A model generated the notes under the pieces. That model saw nothing but the letters and a program-made list of their open reading frames with translations. It searched no databases and was not told the origin of the DNA. A stretch of DNA of 64,000 nt from Prado023 sp963788325. GTDB taxonomy: Bacteria > Actinomycetota > Actinomycetes > S36-B12 > CAIYMF01. Shown here in pieces: positions 1 to 7,581 of the stretch (position 1 is its first letter; the number at the start of each line of letters is the position of its first letter). The position numbers and the translations under genes are program-made. Location: contig CAWBGJ010000012.1 in assembly GCA_963788325.1 (NCBI GenBank), positions 1 through 64,000 on the forward strand, given 5' to 3'.

Positions 1-35
1 AGCCCCCAGACGCACACCTCTGCCACTCTGGCGCA

Positions 36-473
36 GTGATCAGACCCATCGCACCCGCCGACGCCGACGCTGTCGCGGCCATTGCGCGCTCGGCCAGATT
101 CGATGCCATCCCGGGCCTGCCCGATCTGCACACCCTCGCGGAGGACCGCGCGTTCTACCGGTCGCAGATCGAGTCCGGGTCGGGACGTGTCTGGGTGCAG
201 GACGACGGCGCAGTGGTGGGCTTCATCCTCTGGCTGGGCGATTTCATCGATCACCTGTACGTCGACCCCGACCATCAGCGTTCGGGGATCGGGACCCGAC
301 TGCTCCATCAGGCCCTCGCACAGATGCAGGGGGAGGTGGTCAAGCTGTGGACCTTCCAGGAGAATGCCCGTGCTGTGGCCTTCTACGCCAGGAACGGCTT
401 CGACATACAGGATGCGACCGACGGCTCGGCCAACGCGGAGCGACTGCCCGACTACCTCCTCGTCCGCCGCTGA
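36..473 (+). CDS. GNAT-family N-acetyltransferase
   Basis: This is a 145-residue protein that probably moves an acetyl group from acetyl-CoA to an amine; the substrate is unknown. It has the GNAT motif A region around residues 74-90 (VDPDHQRSGIGTRLL, containing the QRSGIG pyrophosphate-binding turn) followed by the usual FYARNGF segment near the C-terminus. The start is a GTG at the window edge. Its length is typical of single-domain GNATs. It reads in the same direction as the lipoprotein and hemerythrin genes, but 190 bases and a promoter separate it from the next gene. It carries no cyclic-nucleotide domain, unlike the mycobacterial cAMP-dependent acetylase. Confidence 0.85.
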   Translation: MIRPIAPADADAVAAIARSARFDAIPGLPDLHTLAEDRAFYRSQIESGSGRVWVQDDGAVVGFILWLGDFIDHLYVDPDHQRSGIGTRLLHQALAQMQGEVVKLWTFQENARAVAFYARNGFDIQDATDGSANAERLPDYLLVRR

Positions 474-562
474 ACCCCGGCGCCCGGTCCGGCCCCGGGT
501 ATGAAGCGCGCATCGAGTGGGCGCTCTTCACCCTCACCCCGGTGCCCAGGACCCGGCGGCAG

Positions 563-610
563 TTGACACGCGCACGCGGTCCACGGTTAGACACTCCGGT
601 AACGGGGTAT
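563..610 (+). promoter_or_regulatory. Promoter region of lipoprotein gene 665-1087
   Basis: TTGACA lies at 563-568, about 18 bases before TTAGAC at 587-592, which suggests a vegetative promoter. A GGGTAT hexamer at 605-610, 14 bases after GTTAG at 586-590, resembles the SigB/SigF-type stress consensus (GTTT, about 15 bases, GGGTAT). Which one is used cannot be decided from sequence. Confidence 0.35.
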
Positions 611-664
611 CCTTGGTGTCTACGCACACCGGACACTTCGTCCACCGAGTTGAGGAGATCTCCC

Positions 665-1087
665 ATGTTCACCAAGCGCACCGCCGCGGCCGTTGCCAGC
701 ATCGGCCTCGCCCTGTCGCTGTCGGCCTGTTCCTCCAGTGGGGACACCGCCGAGACCAATGCCGCCTACTGCGAGAGCGCGGCCAACGTGCAGACCGAGG
801 TCGCATCGCTCAAGACCCTGGTGACCGGTGGCGAGGCCACCGTGGACCAGATCCAGGAGCAGCGCGATTCCATCGCCTCCGCCGTCGCGGACTCCCAGAA
901 GCAGGCTGAATCGCTCGCGGAGTCCGTCCAGGCCGACATCAAGGCCGCCGACGAGACCTTCGACGCGGCGATCAAGGCGATCCCGGGCGACGCGACCCTG
1001 CCCGAGGCGGCCGCGAGCTACACCGCAGCCATTGACGCCTGGGATGCCTCAGTGGCGTCGATCCGGACCGAGGTCGGCTGCAGCTGA
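665..1087 (+). CDS. Small secreted lipoprotein, paralogue of 59431-59904
   Basis: This is a 140-residue predicted lipoprotein of unknown function. It has a basic N-terminus, a hydrophobic stretch and a lipobox LSAC, with the lipidated Cys at residue 22. After a Ser/Thr linker the body is almost entirely alpha-helical, rich in Ala, Glu and Gln, and it ends in a second Cys one residue from the C-terminus (EVGCS). The gene at 59431-59904 encodes a clear paralogue sharing SLKTLVTGG versus DLKTLVTGG, a helical body and the Cys-Ser tail. The start ATG is preceded by GAGGAG. A strong terminator follows. I do not recognise the family. Confidence 0.8.
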   Translation: MFTKRTAAAVASIGLALSLSACSSSGDTAETNAAYCESAANVQTEVASLKTLVTGGEATVDQIQEQRDSIASAVADSQKQAESLAESVQADIKAADETFDAAIKAIPGDATLPEAAASYTAAIDAWDASVASIRTEVGCS

Positions 1088-1105
1088 GGCCTCGGCCAGG
1101 CGCAC

Positions 1106-1142
1106 ATCGGGGAGCCGAGTCCGCCCGGACCGGCTCCCCGAT
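1106..1142 (+). terminator. Hairpin terminator after the lipoprotein gene
   Basis: A perfect 12-bp outer stem (ATCGGGGAGCCG, 1106-1117, with CGGCTCCCCGAT, 1131-1142) encloses a 5-bp inner stem GTCCG/CGGAC with a CC loop and one bulged A. There is no U-tract, as is common in actinobacteria. Confidence 0.8.
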
Positions 1143-1183
1143 CCGTGGCATGAATCGGGCCCATGAGGGCCAGTAAGGAATCG

Positions 1184-1215
1184 TTGACCCCCTGCGCGTG
1201 GTGAGGCTAGCCTTG
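1184..1215 (+). promoter_or_regulatory. Hemerythrin promoter with DtxR/IdeR-like box
   Basis: TTGACC (1184-1189) and TAGCCT (1208-1213) are 18 bases apart, a good vegetative promoter. The -10 region lies inside GTGAGGCTAGCCTTG. Aligned over 1197-1215, this matches 12 of 19 positions of the IdeR/DtxR consensus TTAGGTTAGGCTAACCTAA, with the central AGGCTA and CCT intact. The same GTGAGGCTARCYTT core recurs at 12602-12615. Confidence 0.5.
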
Positions 1216-1244
1216 GCTCATCACGAACACGACTAGGGGCCAAG

Positions 1245-1913
1245 ATGACCACGTCCACGCTTCCCTTCACCCGCGAGATGGTCGTGGTGCACAAGCTGTT
1301 CCGGCGTGAGTTCTCCCAGGGCCCTGCATGGGTCCGCCGTGTCCCTGCGGGGGACACGAAGCAGGCGAGCCTGGTCTACACGCACATGCAGCGCCAGTTC
1401 GACCTCCTGCACCATCACCACGAGGCCGAGGACATCTACCTGTGGCCGCTGCTGCGCGAGCGTGTGCCCGAGCGCGAGGCGTTGCTCGACGACATGGAGG
1501 TTCAGCATCACGGGATCGACCCGGCGCTCGCGCGTGCCGAGGCCACCGGTCGGAACTGGGCCGCCTCCGGAGACCCCGACCAGCAGGAGGCGTTCGCCTC
1601 AGCCATCGAGGATTTCACCGTGGCCCTGCTCGCCCATCTTGACCAGGAGGAGTCCGACATCCTCCCGCTGGCCCAGGCGCGCCTCAGCGAGCAGGAGTGG
1701 GGGCAGCTCGGCAAGCATGCGGTGGCCACCACCCCGAAATCTGACCTGATCACGGGCCTCGGCGGAATCATGGAGGAGGCGACGCCCGAGGAGCGCGAGA
1801 TGATGCTCGCCGTCATCCCGGCCGTGCCCAAGCTGCTGTACAGCGCCTTCGGCAAGCGTGCGTACATCAAGGAGGCCACCGCGGTCCGTGGACTGGCCCC
1901 TGTCGGCCTCTGA
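1245..1913 (+). CDS. Hemerythrin HHE-domain protein
   Basis: This 222-residue protein has the hemerythrin-like four-helix fold that holds a di-iron centre for O2, NO or peroxide sensing or for iron handling. The ligand pattern is visible: VVVHKLF (His16), HHHHEAEDIYLWP (around residues 58-70), QHHGI (around 87), and HLDQEESDILP (around 130). The last segment gives the second H-x-x-x-E. A further 80 helical residues follow, with no DNA-binding domain. The ATG start is about 30 bases from the predicted promoter, whose -10 box overlaps an iron-regulator-like site, so iron control is plausible. It stands alone between the lipoprotein and the MFS-cNBD pair. Confidence 0.9.
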   Translation: MTTSTLPFTREMVVVHKLFRREFSQGPAWVRRVPAGDTKQASLVYTHMQRQFDLLHHHHEAEDIYLWPLLRERVPEREALLDDMEVQHHGIDPALARAEATGRNWAASGDPDQQEAFASAIEDFTVALLAHLDQEESDILPLAQARLSEQEWGQLGKHAVATTPKSDLITGLGGIMEEATPEEREMMLAVIPAVPKLLYSAFGKRAYIKEATAVRGLAPVGL

Positions 1914-1961
1914 CCCGAGGGCTCTGCACCGCTCAGACCCTCGTTCGGGCAGGATGCGCCC

Positions 1962-3608
1962 ATGAGCAGACCCGGGCTCTCCCTGCGCCTGCGCATGCCC
2001 GGAGACCGCCGGATGCGCCGCGTCCTGCTCGCGTATACCTTCTGCGACCTGATCGAGTTCGCCACCTGGATGGCCGTGGTCCTGGTGGCCTACGACCGCA
2101 ATGGCGCCGTCGGCGTGGGCATCGCCTCGGTGGCGATGCTCCTGCCCGCCATCGTGATCGTGCCGCTGATCGCGGGGTTCGGTGACCGGATGCCGCGGGG
2201 CCGCGCGCTGTCGCTGGCGCACGCGTCGGTCGGGGTCACCTCCCTGTTCATGTGCGTCCTGCTGGCGGTGGATGCCCCCTTCGCGACGATCGTCGTCGGG
2301 GGTGCTGTGCAAACGGTGGCGCTGAGCCTGGTCCAGCCGATGCACTACTCCGCCCTGCCGTTCCTGTCCGTGCGTCCCGGGGACCTCGTGGCGGCCAACG
2401 GGCTGTCGTCCTTCCTCGACGGCGCGTCGCTGTTCGTCGGGTTCGTGCTAGCCGGGGTGCTGAGTGAAGCGGTGGGGCCGGCGGCGGTCCTGCTCGCGTG
2501 CGCGCTCCTGGGCCTCGCAGCGGCGCTGCTGACCACAGGTCTGGCCATCCCGCGCGCGGGCCAGGCGGCTGACGACGAGCACGGCCCCGGCGAGATCCGA
2601 GCGGCGGTCGAGGGCCTGGTTTCGCTCTGGGGCAACTGGGGCCCGCTCGCGCTGCTCGCCCTCCTGGGCTGCACGTTCTTCGTCGACGGTGCCAACGAGC
2701 CGCTGACGATCAACTTCAACGCCGAGGTGCTCGGGCTCGGGGAGTCCTCCGCGGGTCTGCTCGCCGGCTCGTACGGCATCGGCCTCGCGATCGGCGGTGC
2801 CGCCCAGGCTGGTCTGGCCCACCGGAGCCGGCTGGCGCCTGTCGTCCTGGCCGGAGCGTGCGTGCTCGGCACCTTCTGGGCAGGTGTCGTCCTCGTCGGA
2901 TCGCTCATGCCGGCGGTCGTGCTGTGCTCGCTGGCCGGCATCGGGGCATCGCTGGTCATCGTCTCGGCGCGCACCCTGCTCCAGCGCAGCACGGACAACC
3001 TGATCCTCGCACGCGTGCTGGCGGTCCAGCAGGGCGTGAAGACCAGCGGCCAGGCCATCGGGGCCGTGGCTGGACCCGTGGCGATCGCATTCCTGGGCCC
3101 GAGTCGGGCCTTCATCCCCATCGGCATGATCGTCATCCTCACGGCCCTGGCCTCCTACGGCTTCGTCCGCAGGCTCGAGGCCACCGCCACGCATCACCCC
3201 CGCGAGGTCAACCTCCTCGCCGGAGTTCCCTTCCTGACGCCCCTGCCCGCGTACGAGTTGGAGCACCTGGCCCAGTCGGCCCTGTGGCGCACGCACCCAC
3301 CCGACACCCGGGTCGTGACCCAGGGCGAGCCCGGTGACGCCTTCTACGTGGTGGCCTCCGGACGGCTGTCGGTGACCGTCGATGGGAAGCTCCGGGAGCA
3401 CACGCTCGGGCCGGGCGACTCGTTCGGTGAGATCGCCCTGCTGCGCCGGACCTCGCGGACGGCCACGATCGGCGTGATCGAGGAGTGCGAGCTGCTCATG
3501 ATCAGCGCTGCCCAGTTCCTGGCCGCACTCACGGCCAGTGCGGACGGCTCCAAGCTGGCCGACGAGGTGACTGCCCAGCGCCTGGCGACCGACCGCGACG
3601 ATCAGTGA
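1962..3608 (+). CDS. MFS transporter fused to a C-terminal cyclic-nucleotide-binding domain (copy 1)
   Basis: This is a 548-residue inner-membrane protein. Residues 1 to about 405 form an MFS transporter related to the EntS/MFS_3 group, with about 12 hydrophobic segments and the conserved DRMPRG loop between helices 2 and 3. Residues 415-540 are a cNBD. Its phosphate-binding cassette reads FGEIALLRRTSRTAT (around residues 486-500), with the Glu and Arg that contact the ribose and phosphate of cAMP. The substrate is unknown; ligand gating of transport is inferred. CAGGAT seven bases upstream of the ATG suggests a leaderless transcript. The next gene is a close paralogue, and a third copy lies at 14682-16391. 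Confidence 0.85.
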   Translation: MSRPGLSLRLRMPGDRRMRRVLLAYTFCDLIEFATWMAVVLVAYDRNGAVGVGIASVAMLLPAIVIVPLIAGFGDRMPRGRALSLAHASVGVTSLFMCVLLAVDAPFATIVVGGAVQTVALSLVQPMHYSALPFLSVRPGDLVAANGLSSFLDGASLFVGFVLAGVLSEAVGPAAVLLACALLGLAAALLTTGLAIPRAGQAADDEHGPGEIRAAVEGLVSLWGNWGPLALLALLGCTFFVDGANEPLTINFNAEVLGLGESSAGLLAGSYGIGLAIGGAAQAGLAHRSRLAPVVLAGACVLGTFWAGVVLVGSLMPAVVLCSLAGIGASLVIVSARTLLQRSTDNLILARVLAVQQGVKTSGQAIGAVAGPVAIAFLGPSRAFIPIGMIVILTALASYGFVRRLEATATHHPREVNLLAGVPFLTPLPAYELEHLAQSALWRTHPPDTRVVTQGEPGDAFYVVASGRLSVTVDGKLREHTLGPGDSFGEIALLRRTSRTATIGVIEECELLMISAAQFLAALTASADGSKLADEVTAQRLATDRDDQ

Positions 3609-3649
3609 GCCCACGCTCGCGGGTTCCCGGTAGGATCCGGAGTCCAGCG

Positions 3650-3669
3650 GCACCGGGGCGGCCCGGTGC
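3650..3669 (+). terminator. Hairpin between the two MFS-cNBD genes
   Basis: An 8-bp perfect stem GCACCGGG/CCCGGTGC with a GCGG loop lies 42 bases after the first MFS-cNBD stop. It may be a weak terminator or a stabilising structure. TAGGAT at 3631-3636 could be a -10 box for the second gene. Confidence 0.45.
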
Positions 3670-3717
3670 ATAGGGCGCCGTGCACCCACCGGCCTCAGGT
3701 CGGGGAGGGACGCGACG

Positions 3718-5361
3718 ATGCGCAGGCACTCCAGGCGCCTGGGTCGGCCACCCGGTGGCCGGATGCGCCGGGTCCTGCTCGCCTTCGGGCTCTTCTCCCT
3801 GATCGAGTTCGCCACCTGGATGGCGATCATCCTGGTCGCCTATGACCTGGGTGGAGCGGTGCTGGTGGGCGTCGTGTCGGTCGCGATGCAGCTGCCGGCG
3901 ATCGTTGGCGTGCCGCTGCTGGCCGGGTGGGGGGATCGGGCCAACCGGGGGATGGCCCTTGCGCTGGCCCATCTCGCGGTGGCCCTCACCTCCCTGATGG
4001 TCGGTGGGCTGCTGCTGGCCGGGGCGCCCCTCTGGCTGGTGGTCGCTGTGGCGTCCGTGCAACTCGTGGCCATCAACATGGTGCGGCCCATGCACTTCGC
4101 GGCGCTGCCCGGGTTGGCCGTGCGGCCGGGGGACCTCGTGGCCGCCAACGGGCTCTCCTCCGCGCTGGAGGGGGTCGCGGTCTTCGTCGGCTTCGCCGCG
4201 GGTGGGCTGATCACCGGCGCGCTCGGGGCCTGGGTCGTGCTCGCGCTGGGGGGCCTGATCGGGCTGGTGGCCGCTCTGCTGACCAGCCGCCTGCGGATCC
4301 TCGACGCGACCCCAGCGCGCTCCCAGGACGGTCCCGCCACGCAGGTCCGAAGCGCCCTGGCCGGCGTCGCGGCCCTCCGGCGCGCACCGGGCGCCCTGGC
4401 CCTGTTGGCGCTCCTGGCCTGCACCTACCTCGTGGTGGGTGCCACCGACGTCCTGGCGGTGGCGTTCAACGACGAGATCCTGGAGCTCGATGAGGCAACG
4501 GCTGGGGTGCTCGCCGGCGCCTACGGACTCGGCCTGGCGATCGGCGGGGCCACCCAGGCGAACCTGGCCCATCGCCCCCGATTGGCCCCGGTGGTCCTGG
4601 CCGGTGTCCTGCTCCTGGGCTTGGCCGAGGCGGCGATCGTCCTGCTCAACCGGTTGGGTCCGGCTGCCGTGATGCTCGGACTCACCGGGGTGGGCATGTC
4701 GTTGATCGTGGTGAGCGCTCGCACCCTCCTGCAGCGGGGTACCGATCAGGCGGTCCTGGCCCGCGTGCTGGCCGTCCAGGAGAGCGTCGGCCTCGCGGGC
4801 CTGATCCTGGGCGCCGTGGTGGCCCCCCTGGCCATCGTGGCCCTCGGACCGCGGTGGGCCTTCCTCCCCTTCGGGGCGCTCGTGGTCGTGCTGGGCCTGT
4901 CCTTCCACCGGTCGATCAGCTCGCTGGATGCCACGGCCCCGGTGCGTGCCCGCGAGGTGGAGGCCCTGCGTTCCGTCCCGTTCCTGGCGGCCCTTCCCGC
5001 CTATGAGGTGGCCCGTCTTGCCCAGGCAGCGGTCTGGCGTACCGTCGGTCAGGGCGTGGACGTCGTGCGCCAGGGGGACCTGGGCGACGCGTACTACCTC
5101 GTGGTCAGTGGCGAGCTGTCCGTCACGGTGTCCGGCAGGCGCAAGGAGCACGTCCTGGGCCCTGGGGAGGGGTTCGGGGAGATCTCGCTGCTGCGCCGCG
5201 TGCCGCGCACCGCCACTGTGACCGCGCTGGGCGACTGCGAGCTCCTGATGATCGGGTCGGCGCAGTTCCTCGGGGCGGTGGCCTCCGACGCCACCGGGGC
5301 AGCCCTGGCCGCGGAGCATTCCACCGGGCGCCTCACCTCCGACGGAGTGCCGCCCGGGTGA
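3718..5361 (+). CDS. MFS transporter fused to a cyclic-nucleotide-binding domain (copy 2)
   Basis: This 547-residue protein matches copy 1 in length, order and many stretches. Examples are the LIEFATWMA segment in helix 1 and VVSARTLLQRGTD versus IVSARTLLQRSTD in the second half, so it arose by tandem duplication. An MFS body of about 12 membrane segments is followed by a cNBD from about residue 415. Its cassette, FGEISLLRRVPRTATV, keeps the cAMP-contacting Glu and Arg. The ATG follows a GGGAGGGACG ribosome site. The two copies have diverged throughout, so they may move different substrates. Substrate and ligand identity are inference only. Confidence 0.85.
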   Translation: MRRHSRRLGRPPGGRMRRVLLAFGLFSLIEFATWMAIILVAYDLGGAVLVGVVSVAMQLPAIVGVPLLAGWGDRANRGMALALAHLAVALTSLMVGGLLLAGAPLWLVVAVASVQLVAINMVRPMHFAALPGLAVRPGDLVAANGLSSALEGVAVFVGFAAGGLITGALGAWVVLALGGLIGLVAALLTSRLRILDATPARSQDGPATQVRSALAGVAALRRAPGALALLALLACTYLVVGATDVLAVAFNDEILELDEATAGVLAGAYGLGLAIGGATQANLAHRPRLAPVVLAGVLLLGLAEAAIVLLNRLGPAAVMLGLTGVGMSLIVVSARTLLQRGTDQAVLARVLAVQESVGLAGLILGAVVAPLAIVALGPRWAFLPFGALVVVLGLSFHRSISSLDATAPVRAREVEALRSVPFLAALPAYEVARLAQAAVWRTVGQGVDVVRQGDLGDAYYLVVSGELSVTVSGRRKEHVLGPGEGFGEISLLRRVPRTATVTALGDCELLMIGSAQFLGAVASDATGAALAAEHSTGRLTSDGVPPG

Positions 5362-5403
5362 GCCAGCCAGCGCGTTCCTGCGCAGGCCAGCAATAATGCG
5401 CCC

Positions 5404-5883
5404 ATGGCCGACATGCTGCAGTACTGCGCCGAGCTCCCCGTCGAGGCCGTGCCCGCCGGGGAGGTCCTGATCGCCGAGGGCGACCCGGCCTCGCGACTGC
5501 TCGTCCTGCGCTCAGGCGCGGTCACCGTCGAGAAGGACCTGGTCCCCTTCGCCCGGATCGACCACCCGGGTGCGGTCTTCGGCGAGATGTCCTGGGTGCT
5601 CGACCGGACGGCCACCGCCACGGTCCGGGCAGCCACCCCGGTCGAGGTCCATGTGATCGCCGACCCCGATGCCTTCTTCGCCGCGCAGCCACTGGCTGCC
5701 CTGGGTGTCCTGCGGATGACGGCCGCGCGCCTGGATGGGCTCACCCAGTACCTCGTGGACGTGAAGTCGCAGTTCGCCGGTCTCAGCGGGCATCTGGGCA
5801 TGGTCGACCAGATCCTCGACACCCTCGTGCACCACCAGGCGGGCCCGACGCGGACCGGCTCGGTGCGCGACCCGGAGTGCTGA
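5404..5883 (+). CDS. Stand-alone cyclic-nucleotide-binding protein
   Basis: This 159-residue protein consists of one cNBD (residues 1 to about 110) plus a helical tail, with no helix-turn-helix and no membrane segment, so it is not a CRP-type regulator. Its cassette reads FGEMSWVLDRTATATV, two residues shorter than in the MFS fusions but with Glu and Arg retained. It probably acts as a soluble cAMP-responsive adaptor. AATAAT at 5392-5397 ends seven bases before the ATG, suggesting a leaderless mRNA. The bases before the ATG (ATGCGCCC) match those before gene 1962, hinting at shared control. It ends 33 bases from a convergent metallophosphoesterase gene. Confidence 0.8.
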   Translation: MADMLQYCAELPVEAVPAGEVLIAEGDPASRLLVLRSGAVTVEKDLVPFARIDHPGAVFGEMSWVLDRTATATVRAATPVEVHVIADPDAFFAAQPLAALGVLRMTAARLDGLTQYLVDVKSQFAGLSGHLGMVDQILDTLVHHQAGPTRTGSVRDPEC

Positions 5884-5916
5884 GCGTGCCACCGCTCGGG
5901 ACCCAGCGCCGGTGCT

Positions 5917-6636
5917 TCAGGCCAGGCTGATCGTCTCGGACTCGAAGACGCCGTACCAGTGCGCCGTGCGCTCGACGGTGTCGATCGTGATGTGCGGCGG
6001 GATCGGGCCCACCTGCTTGCCCGGGTTGAACACCCGGGTGCGACCCAGCTGCGCGTGCCACGAGCCGTCGGGGACCCACGGTGCCTGGTGGATGTGCCCG
6101 CACAGCACCACGGCGGGCTGGTACTGCTCGATCCATGCGGCCAGGTCGTGGTCGGGGAACTCGCGGCGCCCATCGCGGCACAGCGGGGTGCCGGCTGGCG
6201 GTGCGTGGTACAGCCAGATCCATGTCTCGGGCCGGTCGAGGGCAGCGGCCGCCAACTGGGCGCCGACCTCCTCGCGGGTGATCGGACCGTCCCACCAGGG
6301 GCAGAGGGTGAATCGGACCCCGTCGACATCGATGCTTGCCCCGTCGGTGTGCACCCGGTCCGTGGCGGCCCGCCGCAGCCAGCCGGCCACCTGCTCGCCA
6401 TGGGCGCCGGGGCCGTCGAGATCGTGGTTGCCCGAGGCGGCCAGCACCAGGGCCTGCTCCGAGAGGGCGGTCAGGTACTTGCCCAGCACCACCGACTGCA
6501 CGTCGATCGGCACGGGGTTCACCACATCGGCAAGATCCCCGCACAGCGCGACCACGTCGGCCTCACTCGAGGCGCGGACCAGCCAGTCGTAGTGGGGCAG
6601 CCGGTAGTGCAGGTCCGACACAGCGATGATGCGCAC
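5917..6636 (-). CDS. Calcineurin-like metallophosphoesterase
   Basis: This 239-residue cytoplasmic phosphoesterase has the full two-metal motif set: SDLH (Asp8, His10), CGDLAD (Asp34), SGNHD (Asn70, His71), LYHAPP (around 150) and CGHIHQ (around 195). The family includes class III cyclic-nucleotide phosphodiesterases such as CpdA and Rv0805 as well as many other esterases. Sequence alone cannot fix the substrate, but the position among cNBD proteins and beside a cyclase makes cAMP a good candidate. Its start ATG is 15 bases past the stop of the upstream MBL-fold gene, so the two are probably co-transcribed. Confidence 0.85.
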   Translation of the reverse strand: MRIIAVSDLHYRLPHYDWLVRASSEADVVALCGDLADVVNPVPIDVQSVVLGKYLTALSEQALVLAASGNHDLDGPGAHGEQVAGWLRRAATDRVHTDGASIDVDGVRFTLCPWWDGPITREEVGAQLAAAALDRPETWIWLYHAPPAGTPLCRDGRREFPDHDLAAWIEQYQPAVVLCGHIHQAPWVPDGSWHAQLGRTRVFNPGKQVGPIPPHITIDTVERTAHWYGVFESETISLA

Positions 6637-6651
6637 GCGCGGGAGTCCCCC

Positions 6652-7464
6652 TCAGGGCAGGTCGAGGGTCATGGTCTCGTAGGCCACCTGGGCGTAGCCG
6701 TCCGCGCAGAAGTCCGCGCGGATCTGGTCCAGGGCGTCGTCGGTGCGGTGCGGGCCGTGGTGGAAGAGGATCAGGGACTTCGCCTCCACCGCCCGCGCGA
6801 GGGCGATCGCCTCGTCGATGGTCGCGTGGCCGTAGTCGACAGCGCGGGGCCTCTCGTGGGCCAGGAACTGGGCATCCTGGATCAGGACATCGACTCCGGC
6901 CATCGCGGCCATGGCAGCGTCATCGACGCCGGCAGCCGGGGCGTGATCGGGAACGTAGGCGAACGAGGACTGCCCGGACTCGACGCGGTAGCCGAAGCTG
7001 CGCCCGCCCTTGTGGTTGACGTCGAAGGCCGTGACGTCGAAGCCTTCGACCTGCCGTGTGCCGGAGTCGATCGCCGTGAACGTCCAGCGTCCCTTGAGCC
7101 CCTGCGGGGTGATCGGGAAGGTCGGCGGGGACATCATCTGCGACAGCAGGTCGAACCCGCTCCGGCCGCCCTCGCCCGGCAGGTACACGTCGACGCGGGA
7201 GTCGTCGCGGTCCCCCGCGGCGAAGAACGGGATGCCCTGCACATGGTCCCAGTGCAGGTGGCTGAGCAGGATCGACCCGTCGAAGGCTGCGCCCTCGAGC
7301 AGTGGGGTCAGCGTCCTGATGCCGGTCCCGGCATCGAGGGCGAGCACTGGAGCCGAGTCCGGGCCGGGTGCGACCGTGACACAGGAGGTGTGCCCGCCGT
7401 AGCGGACGAAGTCCCGACCGGGTGCGGGGGTGGACCCGCGGACCCCGAGGAAGGTCAGCCGCAC
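6652..7464 (-). CDS. Metallo-beta-lactamase-fold hydrolase
   Basis: This 270-residue protein belongs to the PhnP/RNase Z-like group of MBL hydrolases. The metal motif SHLHWDH lies at residues 68-74, with downstream Asp and His ligands (YVPDH, GHATIDE, LFHHGPH) in place. The N-terminal GVRGSTPAP signature is typical of COG1235 phosphodiesterases. The start is taken as GTG at 7464, because an AAGGAGA site lies just upstream. Longer frames run on into the oppositely oriented cyclase gene and are not real. Many members hydrolyse cyclic phosphodiesters, so this is the second candidate cAMP phosphodiesterase here. It is divergent from the cyclase gene across 117 bases. Confidence 0.8.
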   Translation of the reverse strand: MRLTFLGVRGSTPAPGRDFVRYGGHTSCVTVAPGPDSAPVLALDAGTGIRTLTPLLEGAAFDGSILLSHLHWDHVQGIPFFAAGDRDDSRVDVYLPGEGGRSGFDLLSQMMSPPTFPITPQGLKGRWTFTAIDSGTRQVEGFDVTAFDVNHKGGRSFGYRVESGQSSFAYVPDHAPAAGVDDAAMAAMAGVDVLIQDAQFLAHERPRAVDYGHATIDEAIALARAVEAKSLILFHHGPHRTDDALDQIRADFCADGYAQVAYETMTLDLP

Positions 7465-7581
7465 GTGTCTCTCCTTGGGCGAGGCAGTCACGGCTGGGCG
7501 TCGTTGCGCCCTGAGCCGACGGGTGGATTGTGACATTCTAGGGTCCCCACCGCCCCTGTCGACCCCCCTGATTGGACGTCG
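7465..7581. promoter_or_regulatory. Divergent promoter region, MBL hydrolase and cyclase
   Basis: This 117-base gap separates the two start codons. TAGGGT at 7539-7544 is a plausible -10 box for the cyclase. TGTGA at 7529-7533 is only half of a CRP/GlxR site and lacks the matching TCACA. Confidence 0.3.

Noticed and set aside
7529..7544. A CRP site in the cyclase promoter
   Set aside because: Only the TGTGA half is present; the second half (AGGGT) does not match TCACA.
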